Positions 1 to 8,366 are shown, counted from the first letter of the stretch. The stretch: DNA of 64,000 bases from DATBDN01 sp036269895 (GCA_036269895.1 DATBDN010000004.1:14872-78871); one strand, 5' to 3'. Program-made: numbers and translations. Notes: a model not told the origin generated them from the letters alone.

Positions 1-297
1 CCGTTCCTGGCGCGCCAGACCGTCGACGCCGTCGGCTACTACGGACACGACGGGATCCGCCAGTGGGTCGACAGCCTGGACGCCGACACGCGGATCGAGC
101 TCGAGCTGATCTCGATCGAGGTCACCACCGAGCAGTCGGCCGTCGTCGAAGCCGAGGTGTGGTTCGCGCGCGAAGCGACGCGTACGGGTGGGCTGACGTT
201 CTCGCTGTGGCGGTTCGACGCCGGCAAGGTCTCCGAAGCGATCGGCTACGGCAGCAAGGAAGAGGCGCTCGACGCCGAAGCCGGCGGCTGGCACTAG
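1..297 (+). CDS. SnoaL/NTF2-like domain protein, C-terminal part
   Basis: The reading frame is open from the first base and stops at TAG 295-297, giving 98 residues whose N-terminus lies outside the window. The visible part has the alternating strands of an NTF2-like cone fold, with a typical end containing TFSLWRFDAGKV followed by a short Glu-rich tail. Such proteins are small ligand-binding or enzymatic domains, and the substrate cannot be read from the sequence. The fold call is by pattern only and the function is unknown. Confidence 0.5.
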   Translation, partial: PFLARQTVDAVGYYGHDGIRQWVDSLDADTRIELELISIEVTTEQSAVVEAEVWFAREATRTGGLTFSLWRFDAGKVSEAIGYGSKEEALDAEAGGWH

Positions 298-315
298 CGC
301 GCCTTGCCTGCCTAC

Positions 316-543
316 ATGGGGACGCTGGATCCGGGAATAAAGCAGCACATGCAGCGCTATATCCAGTCCCTGGGGCTTTCTGCGCGCTGGTGGTGGGGTG
401 CCGTCGGCGGCTGCGTCCTCATCGCGCTCATCTTCCTGGCCGCCGGCTCGACAGCCGCGGCGCTCGTTTGCATCGTCTGCGCCATCGGGATTGCAGCACT
501 CGCGCTCTACGCAGGGTCCTCTCGCTCGACCGAGCAGCCCTGA
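316..543 (+). CDS. small two-helix membrane protein
   Basis: This 75-residue protein has two hydrophobic segments, roughly residues 25-45 (beginning WWWGAVGG) and 48-68, and a short polar C-terminus. I prefer ATG 316; a TTG at 304 and an ATG at 349 are alternatives and none has a strong ribosome binding site. It lies between the NTF2-like gene and an ECF sigma gene on the same strand. I recognise no family. Two clear membrane segments favour a real gene over chance. Confidence 0.4.
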   Translation: MGTLDPGIKQHMQRYIQSLGLSARWWWGAVGGCVLIALIFLAAGSTAAALVCIVCAIGIAALALYAGSSRSTEQP

Positions 544-609
544 CGGCCCGCGTCTCCGCGGCCCTCGGCGTGAAAGGAACCGGCCCAAGCCGGACACTTA
601 GCCAAGGGA

Positions 610-1128
610 ATGGACGAGCAGGCCTTTGAACAGCTCTACAGCGAGCACGCCGGCGCCGTGCGGCGGTATGTCCGGCGTCGGCTCGCTGCGGACGACCTTG
701 ACGATGCCCTGGCCGAGATCTGGCTCACCGCCTGGCGGCGGCGCGACGATCTGCCTCCCAGTCCCCTGCCCTGGCTCTACGGGACCGCGCGCCGCGTCCT
801 CGCCAATCAACGCCGCGGGCGCTCGCGGCTGCGCGCACTCATCGACCGAGTCGCCGCATCGCGGCCGGCCGGCGGCACCGCTCCCGCACTCGCCGACGCC
901 CCACTCGGTGAGGCTTTGGCACGACTGCCGGAACGGGATCGCGAGGCGCTGCTGCTGACGAGCTGGGAGGGGTTGAGCTCTCGCGACGCGGCAGTGGCGA
1001 TCGGCTGCTCGCCCGCCGCGTTCAACAGCCGGCTCCATCGCGCGCGGACGCGCCTCGCCGCGGAGCTGGCGGCTACCGACGTGCCACCGGACCGAGCACC
1101 ACTGATGACCGTGGAGGCCAAGCCATGA
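610..1128 (+). CDS. ECF-type RNA polymerase sigma factor
   Basis: This 172-residue sigma factor has region 2 at about residues 5-70 (with WLYGTARRVLANQRRG) and region 4 at about 100-152 (LPERDREALLLTSWEG followed by a helix-turn-helix). It lacks sigma regions 1 and 3, as expected of the ECF group, which direct RNA polymerase to small stress regulons. AAGGGA lies just upstream of the ATG. The stop overlaps the next start as ATGA, so the membrane protein downstream is translated with it and may be its partner. The signal sensed is not visible. Confidence 0.88.
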   Translation: MDEQAFEQLYSEHAGAVRRYVRRRLAADDLDDALAEIWLTAWRRRDDLPPSPLPWLYGTARRVLANQRRGRSRLRALIDRVAASRPAGGTAPALADAPLGEALARLPERDREALLLTSWEGLSSRDAAVAIGCSPAAFNSRLHRARTRLAAELAATDVPPDRAPLMTVEAKP

Positions 1129-1928
1129 CCGATGCGCTGATGACACGGCTGCGCGCCGCCGATCCGCTCACCGGTGACGACCCCGCGCGCGATGACGCGG
1201 TCTGGCAGGTCGTGGCCCGCGAGCTCCGGCACCGCCCTGCCGCTCCACCGCGGCGACGCTGGACCGTTGCCGCCGCGGCGGCGCTGACCCTCGCGGTTCT
1301 GGTCGGTCTGTTCGCCCTCGGCTTCGCGCCGGGCGGGACCAGTGGGAACGGCGGCTCGACCCTTGACGCCGGCGCCAAGGCAAACGCGGCGCTCGGCGGC
1401 AGGCGATCCGTCTATCACTTCTTCTCCGTCTCGCGCCTGGCCGAGGACCCCCACGGCGAGAGCTTCACCGTCGCCTTCCGCTACCCGATCGGGTTCGCGA
1501 CCCGGATCGGCAAGCCGGCGTACGAGGAGTACTGGATCGCCGCCGACGGCAGCAGGGTTCGCGGCGCTCAGTACCGCGGGCCGCAGGGGCCTGCAAACGG
1601 CACGATCCACTCGTTCACCGTGCAGATCCCGATTCACGATCCCAGCTACATCCGAGGCGCCGGGGAGCTCGACCCCGTGCATGCCTTCCGCGCGGCCTAC
1701 CGGGCGAAGCTCCTGCATTCGATCGGCGCGACCACCCTGGCCGGCGTCCCGGCGTGGCGGTTCACCGCCAAACACGGGAAGCACGGCCTGTGGCAGGAGT
1801 GGATCGTCGACCGCAGGCGCTGGCTGCCACTGCGGTACCGCTACGTGGACCACAACCGGCAGGGCAGGTACAAGGTCACGAACCGGCTTACGATTCGCTT
1901 CCTGCGGTTCGAGGTTCTGCGCGGCTGA
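1125..1928 (+). CDS. CU044_5270-type membrane protein, candidate sigma partner
   Basis: The protein has 267 residues: a cytoplasmic N-terminus of about 45 residues, one membrane helix at about 46-67 after an Arg-rich stretch, and an external domain of about 200 residues. This layout matches the actinobacterial CU044_5270 family, usually encoded directly behind an ECF sigma gene. It overlaps the sigma gene by 4 bp. I see no zinc anti-sigma His/Cys signature in the N-terminus, so an anti-sigma role is an inference from position and topology. Confidence 0.6.
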   Translation: MTDALMTRLRAADPLTGDDPARDDAVWQVVARELRHRPAAPPRRRWTVAAAAALTLAVLVGLFALGFAPGGTSGNGGSTLDAGAKANAALGGRRSVYHFFSVSRLAEDPHGESFTVAFRYPIGFATRIGKPAYEEYWIAADGSRVRGAQYRGPQGPANGTIHSFTVQIPIHDPSYIRGAGELDPVHAFRAAYRAKLLHSIGATTLAGVPAWRFTAKHGKHGLWQEWIVDRRRWLPLRYRYVDHNRQGRYKVTNRLTIRFLRFEVLRG

Positions 1929-1931
1929 CCG

Positions 1932-2207
1932 CTACTCGACCAGCGGAACGACCTGCTCGGATACAGCCTCGACGACCTCCTGCTCCTCTTCCTCGAGGCC
2001 AGGCTCGTCGCCTCCGCAGATGATCCGGAAAGAGCCGGTGCCCACGTTGGGATCCTGGCGGATCGGCAGACCGCGTATCTCCTCCCAGCCGAGGCGCTCG
2101 ACTTCGAACGGATTCATCGCCACCGCGACAGCCGGAAACGGGCAGTTGCGGTTGTGAGTGTCAATCGCCTTGCTGATCGCTTCGAGGTTCTTGGCTTCCG
2201 AGCTCAT
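1932..2207 (-). CDS. conserved hypothetical protein, acidic tail
   Basis: This 91-residue soluble protein has a run of Glu near its end (GLEEEEQEVVEAV) and no signal peptide or membrane segment. Its start lies 14 bp downstream of the sugar-nucleotide enzyme gene on the same strand, so the two probably share a transcript. I do not recognise the family and assign no function. Confidence 0.45.
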   Translation of the reverse strand: MSSEAKNLEAISKAIDTHNRNCPFPAVAVAMNPFEVERLGWEEIRGLPIRQDPNVGTGSFRIICGGDEPGLEEEEQEVVEAVSEQVVPLVE

Positions 2208-2221
2208 CGCGTTCCCTCTCC

Positions 2222-3166
2222 CTACGCCGGCCGCGCCAGCTCCTTCATAGCGTGCTCGATCGTCTTCGACAAACCCTGGCGCAGCTCCACCTGCGGCTCC
2301 CAGCCCAGCAGGTCCTTCGCCCGCGAGATGTCCGGCTGACGCACCTTCGGGTCGTCGACCGGCAGCGCCTCGAAGACGATCTCAGAGCGCGACTCCGTCA
2401 ACTCGATGACGGCCTTCGCCATCTCGAGCAGCGTCATCTCGTTCGGATTGCCGATGTTGACCGGCTCGTGCACGCCCGACTCCGTCAGCGCGATCAGCCC
2501 CCGCACGAGGTCATCGACGTAACAGAACGAGCGCGTCTGAGAGCCGTCGCCGAACACCGTGACCGGCTTCTCCGACAGGGCCTGGCGCAGGAAAGTCGGA
2601 ATCGCTCGCCCGTCGTGAGGTCTCATTCGAGGGCCATAGGTATTGAAAATGCGCACGATCCCCGTGTCCACGCCCTGCTGCCGCAAGTACGCCATCGTCA
2701 TCGCCTCGGCATACCGCTTCGCCTCGTCGTAGACGCCGCGCGGCCCGATCGGGTTCACGTTGCCCCAATAGGTCTCCTTCTGCGGATGCACCTCGGGGTC
2801 GCCGTAGACCTCCGACGTCGACGCCAACAGGAAGCGCGCTCGCTTCGCCTTCGCCAGCCCGAGCGTGTTGTGGGTGCCGTAGGCGCCCACCTTCAGCGTG
2901 TGCAGCGGCAGCCGCGCGTAGTCGATCGGGCTCGCCGGCGACGCCATGTGGTAGACGAAGTCGAGCGGCTCGTCGATCTCGTAGTGCTCGGTGATGTCGG
3001 CCTGGACGAAGCGGAAGTTGTCTCCGTCCTTGATGTGGCTGATGTTGTTGAGGTTGCCCGTCTCGAGGTTGTCGACGCAGATGACGCGGTAGCCCTTCGC
3101 AATCAGGTTGTCGCACAGGTGCGAACCGAGAAAGCCGGAACCGCCGGTTACGAGACAGGTCGCCAT
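2222..3166 (-). CDS. UDP-glucuronate decarboxylase-like NAD-dependent epimerase/dehydratase
   Basis: This is a 314-residue extended short-chain dehydrogenase. The NAD-binding GGSGFLG is at residues 8-14, the STSE stretch at 116-119 and the catalytic YxxxK is Y146/K150. The segment VYDEAKRYAEA and the RMRPHDGRAIPTFL region resemble UDP-xylose synthases, which oxidise and decarboxylate UDP-glucuronate to UDP-xylose for cell-surface glycans. Length is normal for bacterial members. A dTDP-glucose 4,6-dehydratase is less likely given the pattern. It starts 41 bp from the divergent sixA-like gene and leads a short operon with the 91-residue protein. Confidence 0.8.
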   Translation of the reverse strand: MATCLVTGGSGFLGSHLCDNLIAKGYRVICVDNLETGNLNNISHIKDGDNFRFVQADITEHYEIDEPLDFVYHMASPASPIDYARLPLHTLKVGAYGTHNTLGLAKAKRARFLLASTSEVYGDPEVHPQKETYWGNVNPIGPRGVYDEAKRYAEAMTMAYLRQQGVDTGIVRIFNTYGPRMRPHDGRAIPTFLRQALSEKPVTVFGDGSQTRSFCYVDDLVRGLIALTESGVHEPVNIGNPNEMTLLEMAKAVIELTESRSEIVFEALPVDDPKVRQPDISRAKDLLGWEPQVELRQGLSKTIEHAMKELARPA

Positions 3167-3207
3167 GGGATGCAGACTAGTACTGCCCCGGTCTTAGAGT
3201 CCGACAG

Positions 3208-3648
3208 GTGATTTGGTTGCTGCGCCACGGCGACGCCGACGACGGCGAGCCTGATTTCGAGCGCAAATTGACAGAGAAGGGCGAGCGTCAGTCGCGCGAC
3301 GCAGGCGCAGCGCTCGCCGCGCTCGGCGTCGAGCCGGAGCTCTGCCTGACGAGTCCGCGCGTGCGGGCGCGTGACACGGCGCGGCTCGCGTGCGAAGCGC
3401 TCGGCGTCGAGGTGACGGAAGACGAGCGCCTGGCCGGCGGCCGCTTCGATCCGCTCGACGTGGCGGCCGGCCTCGACGAAGTGCTGCTCGTGGGCCACGA
3501 GCCCGACTTCTCGAACGCGATCGCCGAGCTCACGGGCGCCCGCGTGGACATGAAGAAGGGCGGCCTGGCCGGCGTCCAGGACGGCGAGCTGCGCGTGCTG
3601 CTGCGCCCGAAGGAGACGAAGCTCATCGCTACCGTGAACAGGAGATGA
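3208..3648 (+). CDS. sixA: SixA-type phosphohistidine phosphatase
   Basis: This is a 146-residue histidine-phosphatase-superfamily protein. The RHG motif is at residues 6-8 (nucleophile H7), TSPR is at 48-51 and the second active-site histidine is H97 in VGHEPDF. The short length, without the inserts of larger phosphoglycerate mutases, fits SixA, which removes phosphate from phosphohistidine on signalling or phosphotransfer proteins. The start is GTG. It overlaps greA by 4 bp (ATGA), so translation of the two is coupled. Confidence 0.8.
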   Translation: MIWLLRHGDADDGEPDFERKLTEKGERQSRDAGAALAALGVEPELCLTSPRVRARDTARLACEALGVEVTEDERLAGGRFDPLDVAAGLDEVLLVGHEPDFSNAIAELTGARVDMKKGGLAGVQDGELRVLLRPKETKLIATVNRR

Positions 3649-4115
3649 GTACTGAGCCGACCCAGATCACTGCCGAAGGGCTTGCCGAGCTCAAGGCAGA
3701 GTTAGAGCACCTCGAGACAACGCGCCGCAAGGAGATCTCCGAGCGGATCAAGATCGCGCGCGACTTCGGTGACCTCAAGGAGAACTCCGAGTACCACGAC
3801 GCCAAGAACGAGCAGGCGTTCCTCGAGACCAAGATCCTGAAGCTGCGCGAGCGCCTTACGACCGCCGTGGTCGTCGTCGAGGACGAGGAAGGCGCGCACG
3901 CGCGCTTCGGCTCCCAGGTCAAGCTCCGCGACGAGGAGTCCGGCAAGGAGCTGACCTACCGGCTTGTAGGCGCAACCGAGGCCAGCCTGGCCGACGGCAA
4001 GCTGTCGGTCGAGTCGCCCGTCGCTCAGGCGATCGTCGGCAAGATGGCGGGCGAGAAGGTTGTCGTCCCGACGCCGCGCGGCGACCGCGGCTACACCCTC
4101 ATAAGCGTCGACTGA
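3645..4115 (+). CDS. greA: transcription elongation factor GreA
   Basis: This 156-residue protein binds the secondary channel of RNA polymerase and stimulates cleavage of backtracked RNA. The N-terminal antiparallel coiled coil (about 1-78) carries the tip motif ARDFGDLKENSEYHDAKNEQ with acidic residues D43 and E46, and the C-terminal FKBP-like domain follows from about 83. Length is typical. The frame is open further upstream, but the ATG overlapping the sixA stop gives the normal GreA N-terminus and is the clear start. Confidence 0.96.
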   Translation: MSTEPTQITAEGLAELKAELEHLETTRRKEISERIKIARDFGDLKENSEYHDAKNEQAFLETKILKLRERLTTAVVVVEDEEGAHARFGSQVKLRDEESGKELTYRLVGATEASLADGKLSVESPVAQAIVGKMAGEKVVVPTPRGDRGYTLISVD

Positions 4116-4144
4116 GGGCGCCCTTCCGGGTGTACGTTCGGGTC

Positions 4145-4564
4145 ATGCCCAAGGCCCGCGCTGCGCTCCTCGTCCTACTGATCGCGGCGCTCGCGCCGAT
4201 GACCGTCGGCGCCGCGATCCCGCGACCCACTCCGGTCTCGCCGAAGAACGGCGCGCAGTTGACGGTTGACAAGACACCTACCTTCCAGGTGCGCTCCACG
4301 GGTGAGGGAACGGTTTGGGTCCACGTCTCGAAGTCGGCCAAGCGCTCCGGCGACGGCGTCATCGGCAACGACGCGGTCATCGTCCAGGCCCACAAGAAGG
4401 GCAAGTACTACGTCGTCAAGCCGAAGTTCTTCAACTACCCCGGGTTCTGGGCCAACCAGAAGAAGAAGTGGTACTGGCAGGCCTACCGGATCGCGTGCGG
4501 CGAGGAGCCGAAGTCGAGCGACTGCAAGGTCGAGGGCCCGGTGCGCAGGTTCAGGTTGCGCTAG
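4145..4564 (+). CDS. secreted hypothetical protein
   Basis: This 139-residue protein starts at ATG 4145 with an Ala/Leu-rich signal peptide (residues 1 to about 24, ending near VGAA). A GTG 15 bp upstream in frame is possible but would spoil the signal. The mature part is basic and aromatic (KKGKYYVVKPKFFNYPGFW), has two cysteines (near IACGEE and SSDCKV) and looks like a single beta-sandwich domain. A PVSPKNGAQL-type start is common in extracellular fibronectin-like domains. The 3' end overlaps convergent uppP by 14 bp. Function unknown. Confidence 0.6.
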   Translation: MPKARAALLVLLIAALAPMTVGAAIPRPTPVSPKNGAQLTVDKTPTFQVRSTGEGTVWVHVSKSAKRSGDGVIGNDAVIVQAHKKGKYYVVKPKFFNYPGFWANQKKKWYWQAYRIACGEEPKSSDCKVEGPVRRFRLR

Positions 4565-5378
4565 ACCCGGTCGCCACGAGCACCACGATCACGATCAACG
4601 CCAGCGCGACGCGATAGGGCACGAACCAGCTGATCGGGTTGTGCGCGACGAAACGCAGCAGCCACGCGATCGTCGCGTACGCGACGACGAACGAGACGAC
4701 GGTGCCGACCAGTGTCGGCGCAAAGCCGACGCCCTGGCCCACGTCCTTCAGCTCGAACAGGCCGGCGGCGACGAGCGCCGGGATCGCCAGGAAGAATGAC
4801 AGCCGCGTCGCGGCGACCCGGTCGAAGCCGCGCAGCAGGCCCGCGCTGATCGTCGCGCCCGAACGGGACACGCCCGGGATGAGCGCGAGACACTGGTAGA
4901 GGCCGATCACAATCGCATCGCGTGGCCTCAGCTGGGCCTCGCCGCGGTTCTGACGCGCCTGGCGCTCCGCGTAGACCATCACCGGCGACCACAGGAGCAG
5001 GCCAGCGGCGACCACCCAGAGGTTGCGCAGGTGGTCCTCGATGAAGTGCCGCAGGAGGAAGCCGACGATGCCGATCGGGATCGAGCCGATCACGATCAGC
5101 CAGGCGAAGCGCCAGTTCGGGTCCCGCCGCCGTCGCTCCTCGTTGCGGAAGCCGCCGAAGACGGCGCTCAGCAGCTTGAGGATGTCGTCGCGGAAGTACA
5201 GGAGCACGGCGACGATCGCTCCAACCTGGATCACGGCGGTGAACGCCGTCAGCGACTTGTCATCCAGGTTCATGCCGAGCAGCTTCTCGGCGATCGTGAG
5301 ATGCCCGGTCGACGAGATCGGCAGGAACTCCGTCAATCCCTCGACGACGCCGAGGATGATCGCGTCGAGGATGCTCAC
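4551..5378 (-). CDS. uppP: undecaprenyl-diphosphatase UppP/BacA
   Basis: This 275-residue polytopic membrane enzyme converts undecaprenyl pyrophosphate to undecaprenyl phosphate, recycling the lipid carrier for peptidoglycan and glycan synthesis, and confers bacitracin tolerance. Both family signatures are present: EGLTEFLPISSTGHL with E13, E17, S22/S23 and H26, and PGVSRSGATI with R172. About seven hydrophobic segments are visible. Translation starts at GTG 5378 without an evident Shine-Dalgarno sequence, and a hairpin covers the start region. Confidence 0.95.
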   Translation of the reverse strand: MSILDAIILGVVEGLTEFLPISSTGHLTIAEKLLGMNLDDKSLTAFTAVIQVGAIVAVLLYFRDDILKLLSAVFGGFRNEERRRRDPNWRFAWLIVIGSIPIGIVGFLLRHFIEDHLRNLWVVAAGLLLWSPVMVYAERQARQNRGEAQLRPRDAIVIGLYQCLALIPGVSRSGATISAGLLRGFDRVAATRLSFFLAIPALVAAGLFELKDVGQGVGFAPTLVGTVVSFVVAYATIAWLLRFVAHNPISWFVPYRVALALIVIVVLVATGSSAT

Positions 5379-5398
5379 GCTTCGGTCACCACGAAGCG
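5378..5398 (-). promoter_or_regulatory. inverted repeat overlapping the uppP start
   Basis: On the plus strand CGCTTCG (5378-5384) is followed by a 7-base spacer and CGAAGCG (5392-5398), a perfect 7-bp inverted repeat whose edge touches the uppP GTG codon. In the uppP mRNA this would fold into a hairpin just before the start codon. It could limit ribosome access or be a protein site. No test is visible in the sequence. Confidence 0.35.
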
Positions 5399-5430
5399 CG
5401 GCAGGCTAACCGCGAAAGATGAGAAATGGC

Positions 5431-5490
5431 GTGCTCGGGCTCCGGCCGACGTCCCGAATCGGTAGCGTTCACCGAAACCCGGGAGAGCAC
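5431..5490 (+). other. long-range inverted repeat between uppP and the STAS gene
   Basis: GTGCTC (5431-5436) pairs with GAGCAC (5485-5490), and inner GGG and CCC runs could extend the stem with a bulge. The loop holds about 48 bases with further GC pairing. It lies in the 188-bp divergent region and could be part of a structured leader. I could not match it to a riboswitch class I know. Confidence 0.25.
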
Positions 5491-5566
5491 ACCTGGCGGG
5501 GTTCACTTTCCCACCAGCCCGGGCACTAGTCAACCGACCAAGTCCGCCGCCAGGGAGGGCTGATTT

Positions 5567-5959
5567 GTGAGTTCCGCTTCCCATGACGACCTAGCTCGCT
5601 CGACGTTCAACGTCAGCGACGAGGAGATCGATCAGACCACTCAGGTGGTCGACGTCTCCGGAGAGGTCGACCTCTACTCCGCGCCCGATCTCAAGAAGCA
5701 CGTGATCGGCGCGATCGAGGGCGGGAAGACCAACATCGTCGTAGACCTGTCGAAGGCCACGTTCATCGACTCGACCACGCTCGGCGTCCTCGTGGGCGCG
5801 CGAAAACGACTCCGCACCCACGGCGGCTCGCTCGCGGTCGTCTGCCCCGACCCCGACCAGCTCGGGCTGTTCGAGATGACCGGCCTCGATCGCGTGTTCT
5901 CGATCCACTCCGATCGCGCGTCGGCGCTGAGCGCCGTCCAGGCCGGGCACACGGACTGA
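5567..5959 (+). CDS. STAS-domain anti-sigma factor antagonist
   Basis: This 130-residue single-domain protein resembles SpoIIAA/RsbV. The strand ending VVDVSGEVDLYSAP and the loop ATFIDSTTLGVLVGA carry the conserved D68-S69-T70, where S69 corresponds to the serine phosphorylated by the partner anti-sigma kinase. Unphosphorylated antagonists sequester the kinase and free a stress sigma factor. No partner kinase gene lies next to it, so its partner is encoded elsewhere. The GTG start is 26 bp after TCAACCGACC with GGGAGGG nearby. Confidence 0.85.
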   Translation: MSSASHDDLARSTFNVSDEEIDQTTQVVDVSGEVDLYSAPDLKKHVIGAIEGGKTNIVVDLSKATFIDSTTLGVLVGARKRLRTHGGSLAVVCPDPDQLGLFEMTGLDRVFSIHSDRASALSAVQAGHTD

Positions 5960-5998
5960 CACGACTACGCGCGGGCCCGGGGCGGGTAATACGGATGA

Positions 5999-6844
5999 AT
6001 GGCCAGCATCCCCAACATCGAACTCAACGACGGAAACTCGATACCCCAGCTCGGCTTCGGTGTCTTCCAGATCGAACCCGGCCAGACCGCTGAAGCGGTC
6101 ACGCACGCGCTGAACGTCGGCTACCGCCACATCGACACAGCCGAGATGTACCGGAACGAGCGCGGCGTCGCGGACGGCATCCGCGCGGCCAGCATCGACC
6201 GCGGCGAGGTCTACATCACCAGCAAGCTCAACAACGGCGCGCACGAGCCGGACGCCGCGCGTGCGGCGTTCGAGCAGACGCTGTCGGAGCTGCAGTCGGA
6301 CTACGTCGACCTGTTCCTGATCCATTGGCCGCTGCCGACGCTCTCCGACGGTGACTTCGTCTCGACTTGGAACGTGCTCGAGGAGTTCAAGCGCGACGGC
6401 CGCGCGCGCTCGATCGGCGTCTCGAACTTCGAGCCGGAACACCTGGAGCGGCTGATCGAGGAGTGCGAGGTCGTGCCGGCCGTCAACCAGATCGAACTGC
6501 ACCCGTACTTCCAGAACGCAGAGGCGCGCGCCTCCGACGAAACGCACGGAATCGCCACTGAGGCGTGGTCACCGATCGCGCAGGGTGAGGTGCTCGACGA
6601 CGCGGTCATTGTTGAGATCGCCGAGAGCGCCGGGAAGACGCCGGCGCAGGTCGTGCTGCGCTGGCATGTCCAACGGGGCAACATCGTCTTCCCGAAGTCG
6701 ACGACCCCGGACCGGATCGAAGAGAACTTCGAGATCTTCGACTTCGAGCTCGACGACGATCAGATCGAGCAGATCGACTCGCTCGACAAGGGCGAAAGCG
6801 GGCGCACCGGGCCGCACCCTGAGTCGTTTGCCTACGTGCCGTAG
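5999..6844 (+). CDS. aldo/keto reductase (2,5-diketogluconate reductase-like)
   Basis: This 281-residue NADPH-dependent oxidoreductase with a TIM-barrel fold reduces aldehydes or ketones. The catalytic tetrad is complete: D46, Y51, K76 and H109, inside GYRHIDTAEMY and LFLIHWP. The cofactor-side signature IPKS is present as VFPKSTTPDRIEENF. Length and motifs fit the small bacterial diketogluconate reductase group, but the real substrate is unknown. The last 13 bases overlap the convergent sigma gene. Confidence 0.88.
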   Translation: MASIPNIELNDGNSIPQLGFGVFQIEPGQTAEAVTHALNVGYRHIDTAEMYRNERGVADGIRAASIDRGEVYITSKLNNGAHEPDAARAAFEQTLSELQSDYVDLFLIHWPLPTLSDGDFVSTWNVLEEFKRDGRARSIGVSNFEPEHLERLIEECEVVPAVNQIELHPYFQNAEARASDETHGIATEAWSPIAQGEVLDDAVIVEIAESAGKTPAQVVLRWHVQRGNIVFPKSTTPDRIEENFEIFDFELDDDQIEQIDSLDKGESGRTGPHPESFAYVP

Positions 6845-8013
6845 GAGCCGAGCTCGGCCAGGCGCCGCTCGAGCGTGCGGCGTTCCGCCTCAGAGTGCAC
6901 GAGCTCGAGCGCGCGCTGGTAGGCGGCGCGCGCTTCGTCCACTCGCGCCAGGCGCCGCAGCAGCTCGGCGCGCGTGGCGTGCAGGTAGTGGTAACCGTCG
7001 AGCTCGAGCCCGTCGACGATGCCGAGCGCGCTCTCGGTGTTGCCGGCTTCGGCGAGTGCGGCGGCGCGGTTCAGCTCGACCACCGGTGATCGGGTGAGGC
7101 GCCCGAGCTCGCCGTAGAGCGCGGCGATCTGCGGCCAGTCCGGCGGATCGTCCAGGTGCAGCGACGCGAGCGCCGCTTGGAGCACATACGTGCCGCGACC
7201 GCCGAGCGCCAGCGCGCGATCCAGGTCCGCTCGCCCCGCGGCGATCTGGTCCAGGTCCCATTTCGACCGGTCCTGGTCGCGCAGCAGCACTGCCGCGCCG
7301 TCGGCGAAGCGCGCGTCGCGGCGGGCGTCGTTCATCAGCATCAGCGCCACGAGCGCGTGCACCTCGGGCTCGTCCGGCATCAGCTCCGCCAGGGCGCGAC
7401 CGAGCCAGATCGCCTCCCCCGCCAGGTCGCCGCGGCCGCTGTAGCCCTCGTTGAAGATCAGGTAGACGACCGCCAGCACCGCCACGAGCCGGTCCGGCAG
7501 CAGGTGTGCAGGTGGCACGCGGAACGGGATGCCGGCGGCAGCGATCTTGCGCTTGGCGCGCACCAGCCGCTTCGCCATCGTCGGCTCGGGAACGAGGAAC
7601 GCGCGCGCAATCTCCTCCGTCGTCAGGCCGCCGAGCGTGCGCAGGGTGAGCGCGACCTGCGCGTCGAGCGCCAGTGCCGGGTGGCAGCAGGTGAAGATGA
7701 GCTCCAGGCGCTCGTCGGGAATTTCGGTCTCGTCCACGGTGTCCTCGATCCACTCCTCGACTTCGAGCAACCTGGTCTTCTCGCTGAGCGTGCGGTTGCG
7801 GCGGATCCGGTCGACCGCGCGGTTGCGCGCTGTCGTCACGAGCCATGCGCGCGGATTCGACGGCGTGCCCTCGCGGGGCCAGCGCTCGGCGGCCGCCGCG
7901 AACGCATCCTGGGCGGCCTCCTCGGCGAGCTCGAAGTCGCCGAGGAAGCCGATCAGGGCAGCCAGGACGCGGCCCCACTCGTCGCGGAAGACCTGCTCGA
8001 GGATCCCTACCAC
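6832..8013 (-). CDS. ECF42-type sigma factor with C-terminal TPR-like extension
   Basis: This 393-residue protein has an ECF sigma core at about residues 8-180 (region 2 with NPRAWLVTTARNRAVDRIRR, region 4 with GLTTEEIARAFLVPEPTMAK) followed by a helical C-terminal domain of about 200 residues rich in Ala/Leu repeats. That extension and the neighbouring DGPF gene define the ECF42 group, in which the extension is thought to control activity instead of an anti-sigma factor. It overlaps the upstream DGPF gene by 7 bp, so the two are coupled. Confidence 0.9.
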   Translation of the reverse strand: MVGILEQVFRDEWGRVLAALIGFLGDFELAEEAAQDAFAAAAERWPREGTPSNPRAWLVTTARNRAVDRIRRNRTLSEKTRLLEVEEWIEDTVDETEIPDERLELIFTCCHPALALDAQVALTLRTLGGLTTEEIARAFLVPEPTMAKRLVRAKRKIAAAGIPFRVPPAHLLPDRLVAVLAVVYLIFNEGYSGRGDLAGEAIWLGRALAELMPDEPEVHALVALMLMNDARRDARFADGAAVLLRDQDRSKWDLDQIAAGRADLDRALALGGRGTYVLQAALASLHLDDPPDWPQIAALYGELGRLTRSPVVELNRAAALAEAGNTESALGIVDGLELDGYHYLHATRAELLRRLARVDEARAAYQRALELVHSEAERRTLERRLAELGSYGT

Positions 8014-8366
8014 TCCTGGACTGGCCGCACCTCGATCGCGCCGCCCAGGCGCGCCGCGGGGATCCGTCCCGCCAGCTCGATTGCCGCGTCGAGATCGTCG
8101 GCCTCGTAAACGAGGTAGCCGTTGAGCGCTTCCTTGACAGCGACGAACGGGCCGTCGGTGGTGAGCGTCTGGCCGTCCTGAACGCGGACGGTCGTCGCGG
8201 TCTCCGCCGGCTGCAGTCCCACGCCCGGCGTAACGCCCGGCGTCTGGTTGATCGCCTGGTAGTCCGTGTAGACCGCCTTCTGCTCGTCCGGCGACAACGT
8301 CGCCCAGGCCTCCTGGTCGAGCGGCGTCGGGGCGTCGCCCTGGTGAATCAGCAGCATGTACTTCAT
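8007..8366 (-). CDS. YCII/DGPF-domain protein, ECF42 partner
   Basis: This 119-residue protein has a YCII-related ferredoxin-like domain with the diagnostic TDGPF motif at about residues 70-74, and a MKYMLLIH start typical of the DGPF family. Such genes accompany ECF42 sigma factors and are usually targets of them. AGGAAAGGA lies 5-6 bases before the ATG. It is the first gene of the sigma operon. Biochemical role unknown. Confidence 0.88.
   Translation of the reverse strand: MKYMLLIHQGDAPTPLDQEAWATLSPDEQKAVYTDYQAINQTPGVTPGVGLQPAETATTVRVQDGQTLTTDGPFVAVKEALNGYLVYEADDLDAAIELAGRIPAARLGGAIEVRPVQEW

Noticed and set aside
5431..5520. A riboswitch in the uppP/STAS divergent region
   Set aside because: There is base pairing and a GGGAGAGC-like string, but I could not fit it to a cyclic di-AMP, TPP, cobalamin or glycine consensus on either strand.
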